Source: Sipunculus nudus
Taxonomy: Eukaryota > Annelida > Sipuncula > Golfingiida > Sipunculidae
NCBI GenBank assembly: GCA_026874595.1
Contig: CM049308.1
Span: 73,506,624 to 73,570,623, forward strand
Length of the DNA: 64,000 nucleotides
Direction: 5' to 3'
The notes under the pieces were generated by a model. It saw nothing but the letters and a program-made list of their open reading frames with translations. It did no database searches and was not told where the DNA came from. Made by a program: the position numbers and the translations under genes. Below, one piece after another: positions 13,101-28,100 of the stretch (position 1 is the first letter of the stretch; each line of letters starts with the position of its first letter).

Positions 13101-16100
13101 CTGTGTGTCTGTTTTGTCACATTAACCCACATATCTTCTGACACGTTTGACGAATCAGGCTAAAAATTTTTACCAAACGTAGCCCTTAGATAGCTTTATA
13201 ACATACGTAAAAAATGGTGGCGCCACCTGCAACCATATTTGCACACTGTCCATCTGTTCATCTGCCTTGGGATAAAATCACTCATATCTCTGCAGTGGTT
13301 GGATTTATCCACCTGAAATTTTGCATGTGTATTTATCCTGGATAGCTTTCTTGATTTTATGACAGGTGGCACCACCTACATTCACGTTCAGGCTGCAGAC
13401 ATCCAAGCTTATATCTCAGGACTGGTTCGATATATATCTTCCTGAAATTTTGCATGTGTATTGATCACATATAGCTCTTTATCATACGCAAAACTGGTGG
13501 CGCCATCCGCAACCATTTTTGCACAGCTTTCATCTGTTTGTGTGCCGTGGGATAAAATCACTCATATCTTGGCAGTGGTTTGACGTTTCTGCCTAAAATT
13601 TGCTTGAATGTACAACTTGTATGGCTTTCTTGATTTTTTGGCAGGTGGCGCCACCTACATTCATGTTCAGGATGCAGACATCCAGGCTTATATCTCAGGA
13701 CTGGTTTGAGGTATCCTCCTGAAATTTTGCATGTGTATAGATCTAACATAGCTCTTTACCATACGCAAAACTGGTGGTGCCACCTGCAACCATTTTTGCA
13801 GGACGTCCGTCTGTTTGTCTTCTGTGAGATAAAATCACTCATATCTCAGCAGTGGTTTGACTTATCTGCCTAAAATTTTGTATGAATATACATCTTGGAT
13901 AGCTTTCTCGATTTTGTGGCAGGTGGTGCCACTTACATTTATGTTTACACTGCAGACATCCATGCTAATATCTCAGGACTGGTTTGACATATCTCCCTGA
14001 AATTTTGCATGTGTAAAGATCACACATAGCTTTTTATCATACACAAATTGGTGGTGCCACCTGAAATTATTTTTGCACAGCGTCCTTCTTTGTCTGCTGT
14101 GGGATAAAATCACTCGTATACAAGCATTGGTTTGACTTATCTGCCTGAAATGTATACAACTTGGATAGTTTTCTGGATTCGTGGCAGGTGGCCCCACCTT
14201 CATACACATTTCAGCTGCAGACATCCATGCTAATATGCAACACACCTCACTCTATTTCCCCTTGTCACTCAATGCATGACTCACTTTGCCTGTCCCACTC
14301 TGATTTTGAGGGATACACATAATCACTTGTGGATTACCCGTATTCTAGTTTATAACAGGATGGACAACAATTTATATTTCTGGCTTTTTATGTTGATACC
14401 GATAGTATTTTCTTATTATTTATCATAGGGTGATCCCATCTACATGGAAGGTGGTGACTTATCATACAACGCTGAATATTTCATCAATGACCAGCTTGAG
14501 AGGCATCGGGCAGAAACAGAGCCGAGAGCTGACACAGGAGAGGACAGTAAGTGAAAGAAGGGCATCAGGCTGGTTAAACAGTGAGGTTAGGAAGACATCT
14601 AGTGGTTTATAGCATTTGGCCAATCAGTTTCTTGTTCTGAAGACTTGTCATTTTTCTGTTCATCTATTCACTTTGTTACATTTTCACATGATCGACCATG
14701 AACAATGAACCACTCACATGCATAGAGGACATATTTGGGAAATTATCTCTGAAACATTAGGAAGGCAGGACAGGAAGTAGCAATAACTCTTAATGTTTAA
14801 AGTTCTCAAATCAGCATGTTTTATTACGTAAACATCAATGTGAGCGTTTTCTGTATTAATGAGAATATTCTCTGTTAGTATTCACATACCAGAAGCCCCA
14901 CTTACAAAATTTTCCCTGAGTAGGCCTATCATCGCCCACTTTCGCCTCATTCTTGGTATCTAGGTCATGCCTTGTTTTGGTAGAGCCACTTATTCTTCTG
15001 GCTTTTGTGCTAGACGGACGTGTCGACGGGCTTCTCCCGTCCGTCCGCTGTTGGTTTTCACATGCTCGTTGCTTCACTTATTGTAAGTACGCTTTCATTT
15101 TCCCTTGGCCACTATGAAAGTCTCTCGGACTTGTTCATCTTGTGGAGTGTCTCTCCCTTCCTGGGATACACACCCCTCTTGTCTCGGCTGTCACTCCAGT
15201 GAGGGCACGTGCCTTAGTGAGGGGGACCCATGTTTTTATTGTCATACATGGCCGCCCTCTCAATTGGCTAGACTTCATGCACGGTCGTCTGCCCTTAATC
15301 CCATTGTGCCCTCTCCTGCGCTGTCTTTGGCTCCGTTAGCGGGGAACAAGGGGGGCGCCCCTCCTTCTGAGTCTAGTTGGGTGGCATTACGCTCCCCCTC
15401 TGTGGATCCCCTTCTCGTTCCGGGCCCTGTCCCTCCCTCCCAGGGCTCTGTCCTCCAGACCCCTGTTGGGGCTCCGGCTAGGGCTCTAGCCGCCCCCTCC
15501 AGGAAGCGTCCAACCCCTGCCCCACCAGGGCCCCCCAAGAAGGCTCTTGCCGTTTCCCTCATTCACCGCCTCTCCAGTTTTTGTGAATCCTTAAGGGCGG
15601 ATTTCGACCTTGAGTCGGAGTCTGCCCCCTAGGCCACGGCTCCGGGGCTGGTGTCTTTGACCGATCCTCCTTTGTTGTCCCCGCAACGTCCCGTTGGGAT
15701 GGAGGTCGCTTGTTCCCCACCGGCTCTGGCGCAGGTAAGTGCTCCCCGCCCGCTTGATCCCTCCCTTCCCAGCCGTCTGTCCCTTCGCCCCCTTAGGGAC
15801 CGTCCTTCTGCTGATGCGGTTCCCCTCTCGTTGGCGTCTCCCGCCCGCCCTGCAGTTCCTGATACGGACCCCGTCTGTGTCCAGGCTGCTCCTGAGGCCT
15901 CTTCAGCTCTTGATTCCCCGTCTCTCTGTTCTTCGCTTGTATTTACAGATCATGCGCCTCCGGCCGGTACGGATCAGTGGACTGCTCTCAACACGCAGAG
16001 ACAGGCTAGGCGCACCATGAAGTCTGACCTACTTGATCAGGTGGCCCGCACCATGCAGGCGTCTCGCCCGGACGGGCCGACCTTCCAGCGCCTCAGGCCA

Positions 16101-19100
16101 CTGCCCGCTCTGCCGCGTCGGCCGGGTTCTACCTGAACCCGTCCATGCTCTTGGCGCCGACTTCCATACCTCAGATCTGCATGGAATTTACTGATAAACC
16201 GGCTCGGCTGCTTGAAAATCATCATGCGGCCGTCACCGGCGCTATATCCTCATTGTCTGGGTCACCGGTGCCGCTGGGCGCGCGGCGCCCTAGGCAGATC
16301 GGTTCTTTGTGGTCCCCTAAGGCATATCGGGCGACCTGCCTTGACAGGCTCGTCCCATCTCCTGCCTTTCACGCTGTTCCATCAGAACCGTTGGGGCAGA
16401 AACGGGGCTTGATCAACCCTTCTCTGACGGTAGGTTGCTTTATTCCCGGCGGAGCATGTATCCGATTCTCAGCTCTCGGACATGGAGGCTCTCGCCTGCC
16501 AGACCACCGGCGTTGTCAACGACCTTCAGGCCATTACCAGCCTGTTGTCTATTTCTCCGGATCCTGCCATATTAAATAATATATGACAGGCTTCCGCTCA
16601 CGCATGTGCCGAGTTACAACACTTGGCCTGGGCCTGGTTGAGGATTGTATCCTGCTCCGCCGCGCCGGGTGTCTCCGCAAGTCTCCGTAAGTGACACTCA
16701 GGTCTGGTAGGCGGCCGCCTTCAGACCTGTTATCCGGCCTGGAGGCGTGTCACCTCGCATCCACTAGTTTTAAGCACCGTTCGTTTCGGTTTCCGAATTT
16801 CGTTTTTCACCCCTCCGCCCCGCACGGCGTTTCCGCCATTCATGCTGTGACCACTTACCTCCGGTCAGTCAGGGTACCAGTCCTCCAATACTTGGACGAC
16901 TGGCTCGTTCACGCCCCTTCTCGCGATCTACTTCTTCACCACCGTGCCCTCGTGCTTTCCCTTCTTCGCGATCTAGGCTTTCTGGTCAATGTCCAGAAGT
17001 CTCATCTGGTCCCTACCCAGACCATTCAGTTTCTGGGTGTGGTCCTGGATTTTCAGGCCGGTCGTGTATCTCTCCCGCTAGACTTCGCGGTGAGTCTGCT
17101 CCGGCGGATCCGATCCCTTCTGTCAGCTCGTCGTGTCAGCTCCCATCTGGCAGCTTCCTTACACGGTTCTCTCAACTGGGCAGCCACGTTCGTCCCTCTG
17201 GGCCACCTGTTCCTCCGCCCGGTGCAGTCGCTCCTACGCTCTGTGCGTCTCCTGGGTTCGGCGTCTCAGAGTACGGCAATTCTGCCTGCCCACCAGGCCT
17301 GGCGGGCCCTCCGCCCCTGGCTATGGCTGTCTTTTCTCCTTCAAGGTATTCCGTTTGCGCAGACCGTTTTCTTTACAATCTTTACCGATGCGTCTCAGAT
17401 GGGCTGGGGTGCCCACCTGGCCGATCTTTGTATTTCCGGCCTTTGGTCTCCTCGGGAGCATCTGCTCCATATCAATGTTCTAGAGCTCAGAGCAGTCTGT
17501 CGTGCGCTCAACGCTGGTCTCCGCGCTTCCTCGCCAGTCATGTTCTGGTCATGACAGACAACACGACGGTTCTTGCATATATCAACACGCAGGGCGGCAC
17601 TTGGTCATCCTCGCTTCTGCGGGAAACTTATCGCCTGTTGGATCTCTGTATCCCTCTCGGTATTACACTTCAGGCTCGTCATGTCCGCGGCGCCGTGAAA
17701 GTCCTCGCCGACGCCCTTTCCCGGGATCCCCTCGGTACCCTTACCGCCATTCTCTCCCTCCGCCGGTTCTCCAGGGGATCTTCGGCGCTTGGGGGACTCC
17801 GGATTTTGACCTGTTTGAATTCCCGAACCCTCCAACCCTCATTCCGTCCAGTCCATGGCTACGTCGCCCTTGCGTCCTTCTCCCGGACACGCCCCCGTCT
17901 GCCTGGACCGGCCGGTTCTTGTATGGGTTCCCGGCCCGGCCCTGATCCCGCAGTTACTCCTGCGTCTCTCGGCGGCATCTCTCACGGACCTCATCCTGAT
18001 CGTCACGTTTCATCCAGCAGCTCCGTGGTTTCCTCGGTGCCGTTCATTTCTCGTCTGTCCGCCCATTCTCCTGCCGCTGTTGGTCGATCTGCCGCTCCGT
18101 CCTTGCACTGCTCGGTCGTACCCTCTGAGCGCTTTCTTACTGTCGTCTGATGGCTCAAAGATCAGGGGTTTTCCACGCCAGTTGCGGCTCTTGCAGCGGC
18201 TCCCTGTCGACGATCTTCCGACCGTGTGTATGACTCCCGCTGGCTCATCTTCTCTCGATGGGCCCGGGAGCGTTGTATTGATCCACTGGATCTGCCGGTC
18301 CAGTCACTCCTTGATTTCCTACTGCATTTATTACAGGATGAACGTTTATCCTTCCCAACTATTCGCGGCTATCGGGCGGCTCTTCTTTCCGTGCTTCGCC
18401 CCCTCCATCGGGATTCAGTTCTCTGTCATCCTGTTGTTTCGGATTTTCTCCAGGGGGCCAGCGCTCGTTCGTCCCGCCCGCGGTACGTAGTTCTTCTAGG
18501 TGCCTTGACGTGGTCCTCCGGCACCTCCGCCGCGCTCCTTATGAGCAGCTCCACTCCGCGCACTTGCTCGTTCTGTCGCGTAAGACAGCCTTCCTCTTGG
18601 CGCTCGCCACTGCTGGCCGTCGAGCTGAGCTTCATGCTCTCATGGCCGATCCTAAATTTCCTCAAATTGCGGACTTTTATCGTAAATCGCAGTCTTATGA
18701 TGACCCCGCAATTTCCTGGCACGTTCCTGCCCTGCCTAACAGCCGGTACAGGTTCAGCGCCACAAATTGCCCCGTCCGGGCCTTAAGATACTATCTTAAG
18801 GCTACAAAATCACTCCGGGGGGGCCATAAGAAACTTTTTATTTCTTCAAAATTGGGTGCAGCGGATAAAGAAATAAGTCCTATTACTATCAGTAACTGGA
18901 TAAAGGCTGCTATCATCGCCGCCCATGACTCTTTACCTCCGGCTGAACTCCAGTCCTTCCATGTCCATGTTCCGGTCAGGGCTATCGCCTCATCTTTCGC
19001 TCGTCTTTCGGGCGTGTCTCCTGCCGCGCTGGTCAAAATGGGTATCTGGAAGTCCCCTTCCACTTTTACTCAATTTTACCTCAAGGACGTCCGCCTGCAG

Positions 19101-22100
19101 GACTCCGGCCTATATGCCATGGGTCCCGTGGTTGCCACAGGCACTATCATTCACATCACCAGCACAGCTTCCTCAACGTCTACTCATGTTCACCCGCTAC
19201 CTGCCTGCAGACATCATCTTCTGCTGTGATTTCTACTACTTGCTGACCGCATTCTCTTCATCTTCGTCGTTCCAGGTCAGTATCTCCCTCCCTATGGTTT
19301 ATCTGTTTCTTCTCATTAATACAGAAAACGCTCACATCGATGTTTACTTAATAAAACCCCCCATTCCCCTCCCAGTGAATGGTGGTTTTGTTAGTAAACG
19401 GATGTGAGCTTTTCTGTATTACAATCATCTCTCCCTCCCCCGATACTTCATACTTCGCCCTCGAATAAGTGGCTCCACCAAAACGAGGCATGACCTAGAT
19501 ACCGAGAATGAGGCGGAAGTGGGCGATGATAGGCCTACTCAGGGAAAATTTTGTAAGTGGGGCTTCTGGCGTGTGAATACTAACAGAGAATATTCTCATT
19601 AATACAGAAAAGCTCACATCCGTTTACTTACAAAACCACCAATCACGGGGAGGGGAATGGGGGGGTTTATCAAGTCCTTGCATGATTATTGATTATGATT
19701 ACTGTCATATGCTGGTATGTTTTGGAAAGAGGCCTTGTTGGTGATAGCAATGCTTCAAGCAAGCATTGTGTATTAAGGCCATTTCAACAGGATCTGATTC
19801 ACTATAGCAATGACATTTTACTGCCAAATCACCTGACACAGATGGTGATGTTCCTCTTTGTATGGACAAATTTTAATTAAAATGCATAAAAAGAAATATT
19901 AAAAAAAAAAATGGTAAACACTACAATTATCACTCATACTCTACTGTCTTGGGTCATCTATCTGACTTGTTAAACTTTAATAAGATATGAATGGTGAGCA
20001 GTTGTCTCATCCCTTCATTAAACAACCACTTGCAATTACCAATATTTTCCTACAGAAAGGATGGTGTCTCTAAGAAAGGACTACAGTATGTGCAATTGTA
20101 ATGTGACAGAAAAGTGCCAAACCAGCCCATTCTTTATGAATGCCTGCTTCACTATTTTGTAAATACCCCACCCCCTACAAAAAAATCTTTCCCTAAAGTA
20201 TCATTTATAATTATCATTCAGGCATGTCAGAAGAGGACATGGACACGTCAGACCAGATGGAGGCTGAGAAAAATGACGACCAGGTATGGATGGGTGTATA
20301 CAGCCTCCGTAACAAAGAGATTGACATGTCTCACATCAAGGAACTCACAGATAAAACCTTCTACACAGAGACGAAAGAGAGCAAGCTGCTGATAGTGCTC
20401 TTCTACCTTCAGTGTGAGTGGTTTGTTTGTTTGTCTGTTGGTGTTTTGTTATCCAGGAGTGGATGCAGGATTCAGAATAGGGGAAGCAGAAGGCGGAGGG
20501 GGGAAGGGTAAGAGAAGGGGTTTTCCCCTCACATAGCAGAGACACATTTTGAAAAAAAAGGCTGTAAGGATGCAAATCTGAGGTGGTTTAAAATTCATTG
20601 TGATGCAAAATTTGGGTCGGTGTTCCAGTATTATTTGCTTTTTTTACTATTCTCCAGATTTTATAGGTAGGAAAAATATTGAAATTATATTGCAATCAGT
20701 CGGGGGGGGGGGGGGGGGGGGGGGTCTTGAGGTTGGACTTGGCCTCAAGGCTGGTATTGAGGCCAAGTTCTGACAGCCTCAGTCTCTGTCTCAGTGACTT
20801 GGGCCAAGGCTACCAAAGTATGGCCTGTTCTGTATAAACTGCTTTAATTTGAATTTAATTCAGACATTGAATCAGGTTGTATGGACTCTGACTTTGATGG
20901 TGATGACTCAGACTTGGTCTTGGCCTCACAGGTCGTTGACTCGAACCCGTTCTTGGCCTTGAAGGGCTGTGACTTTGACTTGATCGGTGAAGGAATTTAT
21001 TTTAGTGATGATTTTTGTAATAATAATGTTAGTTCATGAAACGATGATGAGAGTTTATACTGGTGATGGTAATTATTATGTTGATATTGATGATGTTTAT
21101 CATATTGGTGAATACACTTATGATTAACAATTATAATATGACAGTAATTATAGCAAAAGTGATGGCTACATTATCAAATATAGTGTTTGTCACTTTTGTG
21201 ATAATAGTGCATATTTGATTATGATGATGTTGTTAATGCTATATTATATTATGTAACAGTTGTACTGATGAGATGATGATGTTCCATTAACAGTTGATGG
21301 TAGGAGCATGGCCTTTTTGAGAAGCTATGCTGATGCTTCTAGAGTTCTTGCCAAAGAGAACCTGTCCCCGCTGGGGATGGTGAACTGCTTTGACTGGACA
21401 GATGTCTGTGCCAAAGTGAACATCACAGGCTACCCCATCCTCAGAATCTACAAGAAGGGAAAAGAACCTGTTGAGTACAAGGGAATGCTGTCTGCTGATG
21501 CTATTATTAACACAGTTAAACTGTGAGTACATGCATGTGAAGACTCTATTAATACCTATTTTTTCATGTTATCAACTGGTTACTTGCATGTGGTGTCATA
21601 ATGTACAATGCAAGATACCTGGTCCATATCAATGCCAATTCAAGAGAGATTATAACAGTCCAGCATGTGCCTGTATCAGCCCACTTGAGTGCACTTAGGT
21701 CAAATTTGCCAAACCTCAGGATGAAATAAATTTGTTAAGAACTCTAACATTCAACCCTAGACTGTGTGATGTAATTTTCACTGTGATGTCATCAGTATAT
21801 TATATAAAGACAACATTGCCAGGCTATGACCAAACCTTGAATCAAGTATCAATGTGTTATTCTATTTAATGGGCTGTTTTTTTTTTTCAGGTACATGTGG
21901 TCTACACCTGAGATCCTAACATCCCCTAGTGATGTGAGAGTAATGGCAGATGGTGACATGCCAGAGGGAATAAAGACATACACACACACCACAGTGCTGG
22001 GTCTTTTCACTGACAAATCAGGTACAAACAGATTATTCTGCTCTCTACAAAAATACAGAAATATTACAGAGTTGAACCTCTACTTAACAGGACCTACATA

Positions 22101-25100
22101 CAAGGGGCACCTCCTATTTACGGCCACTTATGGGCAGTCCTATAACCTCCATACTACAGACACCTTTGTTTTGCAGGCAAATTTACAGTCCCGTCAGTGT
22201 CCCTAATTTGGAGGTTCTACTGTATTGGTAAATTATATGTAGTTTCTATACACTAATGTTAACACAAAATATGTTAAAAAAATCTAAACACTGAACTTGT
22301 ATACTTAAATTGGTTTCTTTTTTAACACAGAAATATGCCTTCATTTGCTATTATTGTACCAACAATTGTCATAGAAATTAAAAACTGTTGATGTTAATTT
22401 TCGTGTACTTGACAATGTTTTAGATATTGCAACATTCAAGGCAGTGGCAGAACGTGTCCAAGGAATTGCAGTGTCAGGGCTGGCTACCGGAGACCTTGCA
22501 AAGCAGACGTAAGACCATATACTTCTCAGTTACCACACTTTTGCATCATGACCAATTACTTTTCATGACAGTTAATATGCTGAGGGATTCTTGTTTATTA
22601 AGTCAGGTAATTTCAGTAAAAATATGTAAATATCTTTTACGTTTGTGTGCTTGTTATGTCAAATATGGATTTATCGACAGCCTGAGCTTTTGTGTGGTTC
22701 ACTTGAGGTATATAATTGATAATAATAAAAAAAACAGGTTATTAAGCATTGGTTGCATTCCACAATTTTACATTTTGTTTATACACATTGTCTCATATCT
22801 TTAATTACATTTTTAATATAGTTTAGCAATTAATTTTGTCATTGGGCTGCACAATTTTGTATGTATTATATTAAACCCAAACTAGTTTCACATATAGATA
22901 TACTGGGACAATATTTAAAACACTCTGGTAGATATATTCCGATTTAATTTTACCCATAATGCAACTGCATGGTTGGATATTATAAAGTGGCCAATCCAGA
23001 TACAGATCCCCTAGCATAAGTGATATGAGATGTCATTCAAGGTTCATACCATTGCCTATGGACTTGTACACTTTTAATACAGTGGGCTCATATATCAGTC
23101 TGGAATGAAATCTACAAGCATTATGATTCTTGTGATGTTACTGTGTCACTAGATGCTCTGATGAATTCTCCCCTCCCCTGTGTGAAAATGAAGCTATCAA
23201 TAAAGGAGGATCATACCCCCCCCCCCCCCTTGCAACAATGAACCTGACAACAATGGATGATCCTAAAATTTGTTAAGGTGCAAGTGCATGTTTTACTTGA
23301 GTGTTTTACTGGAAAACTTTATGGAAATAGAGTGACTGTATTCAATTGGCTGTGTTGCTCAGGCCCATACAAAGGCAATACAGAACAGGCCAATCAATAA
23401 CATATAAATATTATGATCTGCATTACAGTGCCAGCAAATACCAGTGCCAGGTACCATGCATTGTGGTGGTACGACGTAATGACATATACCAGCCACACGA
23501 GGTGTACCAGCAGGAGATGTCAGAGACCAGAATTGTACAGTTCATCAACAACGCCAGGGTACCTGTGTTTGTAAGTAACATTTTAAGATTCTTTACCTGT
23601 GCAGCCTAGTCAAATCCTAAGAATTCTATAAATCTTGAATACAAACATGTTTAATTACGTCAGAGGTCACAAGACATACAATGGGCATATTAAGTTGTGC
23701 AGTCTAGTTTATATTTTGACAGATTTATTCTTTCAGTTATGTTTTGTTGTCTCCTCAGTATAATCAACTCACCATATGTCCACCTGATGTACCCTTCCAT
23801 TGCTTCATTTTACTATGCATGTAGAAATCAGCATCCCAATGGATGCAAGCCACTGCCATGGGAACACAAGTTTCAGAATAGCTCTGCAAACACAGTAGAC
23901 ACCGCCACTCCAAGGTGCTGGACACTCAACCCCGACCTGAACAGGTGGCTCAGCCACATTGATGAGGCAGGACCTTCTGTGCATGTACATATTTTTTTGC
24001 CCATATTCCCAGGTTCTTTTGTACATAAATGACTGTATATTTGTGAATATTCATTTATGACAATCCAGAATCTAGAGAAAATGCTGGCTGAACACCAAAA
24101 TCTAATTAATTCTCCCTTTGCTCATTCCTGACATGACCTGAAAATTTCATGAGATTCTGTTCATGATTGTGTAACTTGTGTGGTGAACAGGCACACACAC
24201 ACACACATATATGGGAATGATCCAATAACTATTTTACTGGTGGGGACAAAAATGAGTGTCATTATTAGTGCCACTGATGTTGAGCTTTATATTTCCAGCC
24301 GGAGCTGAACGTCTACAACTTCCCCACGGTGTACATGAGGAAGCAGCCTCTCGTCATCCTGTTCGGTATCAACATGAGGCCTAAGACTGATGTACATGAA
24401 CTTATCGCTAACATCGCCAAGAGCGGGGACTTCCCGTCAGCATCCTTCTGTCACTTGGATGTGTAAGTTCAGTCAGCTTTTGATCTTTCATGAAATCTAT
24501 CAATATTGCTTTGGGCTTATTGGGAATAAATGGAAATTTAACTCTCTGAACCATTGTAGCCTATTTTTCTATTTTCTTTTTAGCATAAATATATGTGAAT
24601 GGGGTGTATAACTTGTTGCTAAAATTTTATAAAGTTTCAGAAGGATGGGAAGGGTGCATTTGAGTGTTATATAAACCTATAAAAAAAAAAGTAAAATCAT
24701 TCATATTCATGATTTTTTAATATAAATTGGATTAAAGGAGTTAATCTTTAACTTTCAAACTTGAAGCACTCCTGGTCACCAATAGAAGTTTAATCTTACA
24801 GTCCTTTAACCAAGGCAACAAATATTCCACCAAAATATCCGTCATCCTGAAAAATCATGAATTTTAAAATAAAAAAAAAAATAATACTTACAAGGCCAGG
24901 AATTATTTCTTGAATTTCCAATGCCAGTTAAAGGTAATGAAATTTAATTTTCAAGCTGTCCAAAATTGCTATTCATCCTTGCTCTGTTCAGTAAGTAAAG
25001 CTTGACAATTTCATAAAATGCAAAATAGCCAAATTCTTGAGGTAGACAGGTCATAAATTTGTGTTTGAAAAAGACATGAAAATGTCCTCAAAATCTGACA

Positions 25101-28100
25101 CAGACACCTGAATGGTTCCACACCATGTACCAGTAACATTAATCTTATGTATATGGCAGGTCTCACCATGAATCAATCGGATACCGTGTGTTGGCAGAAT
25201 ACAACCCAGGAGCCTCCCTGCCAGCACTGTCTGTTGTTACTCATGTCAAGGTATATACAATGACTTAACGTATAGTCAAGTTGCAGACAGTAACAGTATC
25301 CGGAGGAGTAAAACTATACCTTTCACATGGAATGTAAATTTATTTTAATAATGTTGAATTAATAATGATAGTTTATGGTAAATGATAAAGTTCAGTTAAA
25401 AGGGAGGTGGTTAGTAGGCCTAGCACACAGTAATTCATTTGATTTTCTGTGATTGACCACCATACTTTATTATAATGTGGTTGTTAGAGCAACCAGAAAG
25501 TGGTTCTGTTGGAAAAATTGCAGGTCATTTGATATGCTAGAGTTCCCCATGATTAGACAGACCGTAGCTTATTGCAGTGAAAGGTATCACAGAAAAATTG
25601 TACTTGGTATATTTAGCTGGAGTTTATGAATAAAATGTTTCTTTAATACTTATAATTATATCATTGGTCAGTTTAAGCCTATATATAAGTCAAGAACCCT
25701 CAATTTACTTGCATGTGACAAGTTACTTGATTAACCTTTCAGGGTATTGTTCACAACTATCCAGAAACAACGTACACAGAGAAGTCTGTGAAGGACTGGC
25801 TACAACAGGTGTTCAGCATGGAAACAGTACCAGACAGTAAGTACTTGTACATGTACTTAATGATTGTTATTTAAATGATGTCAGACTTAAACTACTGATT
25901 CTTAGTCCAGTTATTATCATTATGAAGTGGAAGCTCTCATTTATGAGGACTGACAGGGTCTTACTTTTAGATAAAATTTAGAGATACCCTAATGGGGGGT
26001 TATCTGCAGTTGTTAATATTGACATTGAAATGCATGCATATATACACTACTTATACAGTTTAGAAAGTGTTCTCTATAAGCGAATAAGCATGAAAACCTT
26101 TTAAATGATGAAATATAGTAACATAGTATATTCTTGTTTGTAGTGAATATATAGAATATAATCATTTATGAACTTATATATTAACACTTATTAATGAATT
26201 AAAGTAGAAATTTTACGTAAATGAAAGCTACAAATTACCACTGAAGCTGATCTGAATAAAGATTTCTATAATACTATATAAATTTCCCCACAGATTTAGT
26301 TTTACTCTGTATACTCATAATTGTCCCCCACTTCTGCAGAATAGGGTACATTGATTTGGGTTTGTCTGTCTGTCTGTATGCCTGTCTGTCTGTCCATCTG
26401 ACAGGTTTTGGTTTCCATGCAGTAACTTTCCTAAATATTATCCAATTTCATTCAAATCTGGTTCACTGATTCCTCTCATGCATACCTTGGATAAGACTGG
26501 TTCACTGATTCCTCTCATGCATACCTTGGATAAGACTGGTTTTGGAGTGTCTGTCTGAAAATTTATTATCACCAGCTCCAAAAAAAAACACCAAACAAAA
26601 TTCCCTTATGTCCCCAATTCACAAAAAATATGACATGTGGAGACATCTTCAGGGGACAATGAAAACTAAAACATTTTGAAGCTAAAATAACAAGGAGTGG
26701 AAGTGAGGACATAAATTCGAAGGAATTTGCTTGTTTCATATAAATCATGGAGGAAATTACCACAAGGGCTTTAACAATACATTATTTCATGATACAAATC
26801 ACAATACTACCCTTATGATATAATACACAATATGATAATTGTAAGGCACATTAAAGCTTGGATTTAGAGTCCATAGGTTCCTTGTTATTAAAAAGATGAC
26901 TTTTCTCATAAAATTCTCTCAAATAAATTATTTCCACACCGCAGAATAAAAAAAATGTACAGTCAAACCTGTGTAATAAGACCAACTATGGGACTCATCT
27001 TATTAGCATATTACACAGGTCAATTATAACCAATGTGAAATAATGCCACACCTGTTTTGGGTTACGCTCTGCTCAGCATATGTGTTATATGGCACTTAGA
27101 AATGATGATTATATTATAAACTTAAATTATTTTACATGGATTGTACATCTAGTTGTAAAAATTAATACAAGACACTCTCCATGGCTCGGATGGTAGTGTT
27201 TAGTAGTCTCTGCACGGAAGTGGGAGAAACCAGAAAACCTGGAGAAAACCATTGACCTTTGATGGCCAGCTACAACCCACTCCCATAGCTATGCTGGGAA
27301 TCAAACCCAAGATGCCAGCAGAGACTGTCCAGGCCCAATGTGGGACATCACTTTCTATCCTCGGGTTCCAGCATGGTCCACGTATTGAAATATTCGCAAC
27401 TGAAGATACCGATAAAATATTTGATTTTTCATCATGATGTATCAGTACACAGGTATCAGCACAGCCCTAATTTACCACCTAATGTTTGTAATCAACAGGA
27501 ATGTTGAAACAGAATGAGTGGAAGCCGCCTCATCCTGGATTTGACTTCCTGCAGATGATCGACGAAGATATGAAAGAGAACAAAATTGACGATGAAAGCG
27601 ACATTGAACAAGCCAACGAAGAAGGTCTAGGTAGGAAGACAATTTGTAAACATTTCCTCCATATTAAAAGCTTCTGACCATGGGCAGTACATGGAATTAG
27701 GTTCAACAGAACTGTAAGATAATAAATGTGTCTTCATTCATGTTAAAAAAGGAGACTATTCTGATATCTCACATCTTTTGACTGAAGATAATTCTCTAAA
27801 CCATTTATACAAATACAGGTAGGCCAGAAAAGGCAGATCCCACTGCCAAATATATTCAACAACGACATCTGGTGGCAAGTAGACAAACCATAGTTTTGCA
27901 AAGGGTGTTTTGCAAATAGTGACCTTTTTACTTCCACATGTATGCAAACAACCACCTTAGGTTACATGGTTTTCGTTTGCCAACATTGGGTGTACCATGG
28001 TTACAGCTTGTAGACAAATAAACTCAGAGATTTGTAAAAGATGTATTTAAAGACCTTTTTTAATAGGAATTGTCTACAGTTATTATGTATGCAAAATAAG

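Larger units (their letters stand above)
14818..19672 (+). mobile_element. DIRS-type tyrosine-recombinase retrotransposon, degenerate
   Basis: The element sits in the TXNDC16 intron 14547-20221, same strand as the gene, and is clearly more GC-rich than its surroundings. In order it has a left inverted terminal repeat, a cysteine-finger gag-like ORF, reverse transcriptase with YLDD, RNase H, a tyrosine recombinase, an internal complementary region and the right inverted terminal repeat. That order and the inverted (not direct) repeats are typical of DIRS elements. Coding parts lie in at least three frames with stops between them, and the N-terminal half of the reverse transcriptase is missing, so the copy cannot be autonomous. 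Such elements integrate by recombinase and leave no target-site duplication; none is seen. Confidence 0.88.

Noticed and set aside
15275-15562. Minus-strand ORF in the DIRS element
   Set aside because: Antisense shadow of the proline-rich gag-like region; high GC keeps several frames open.
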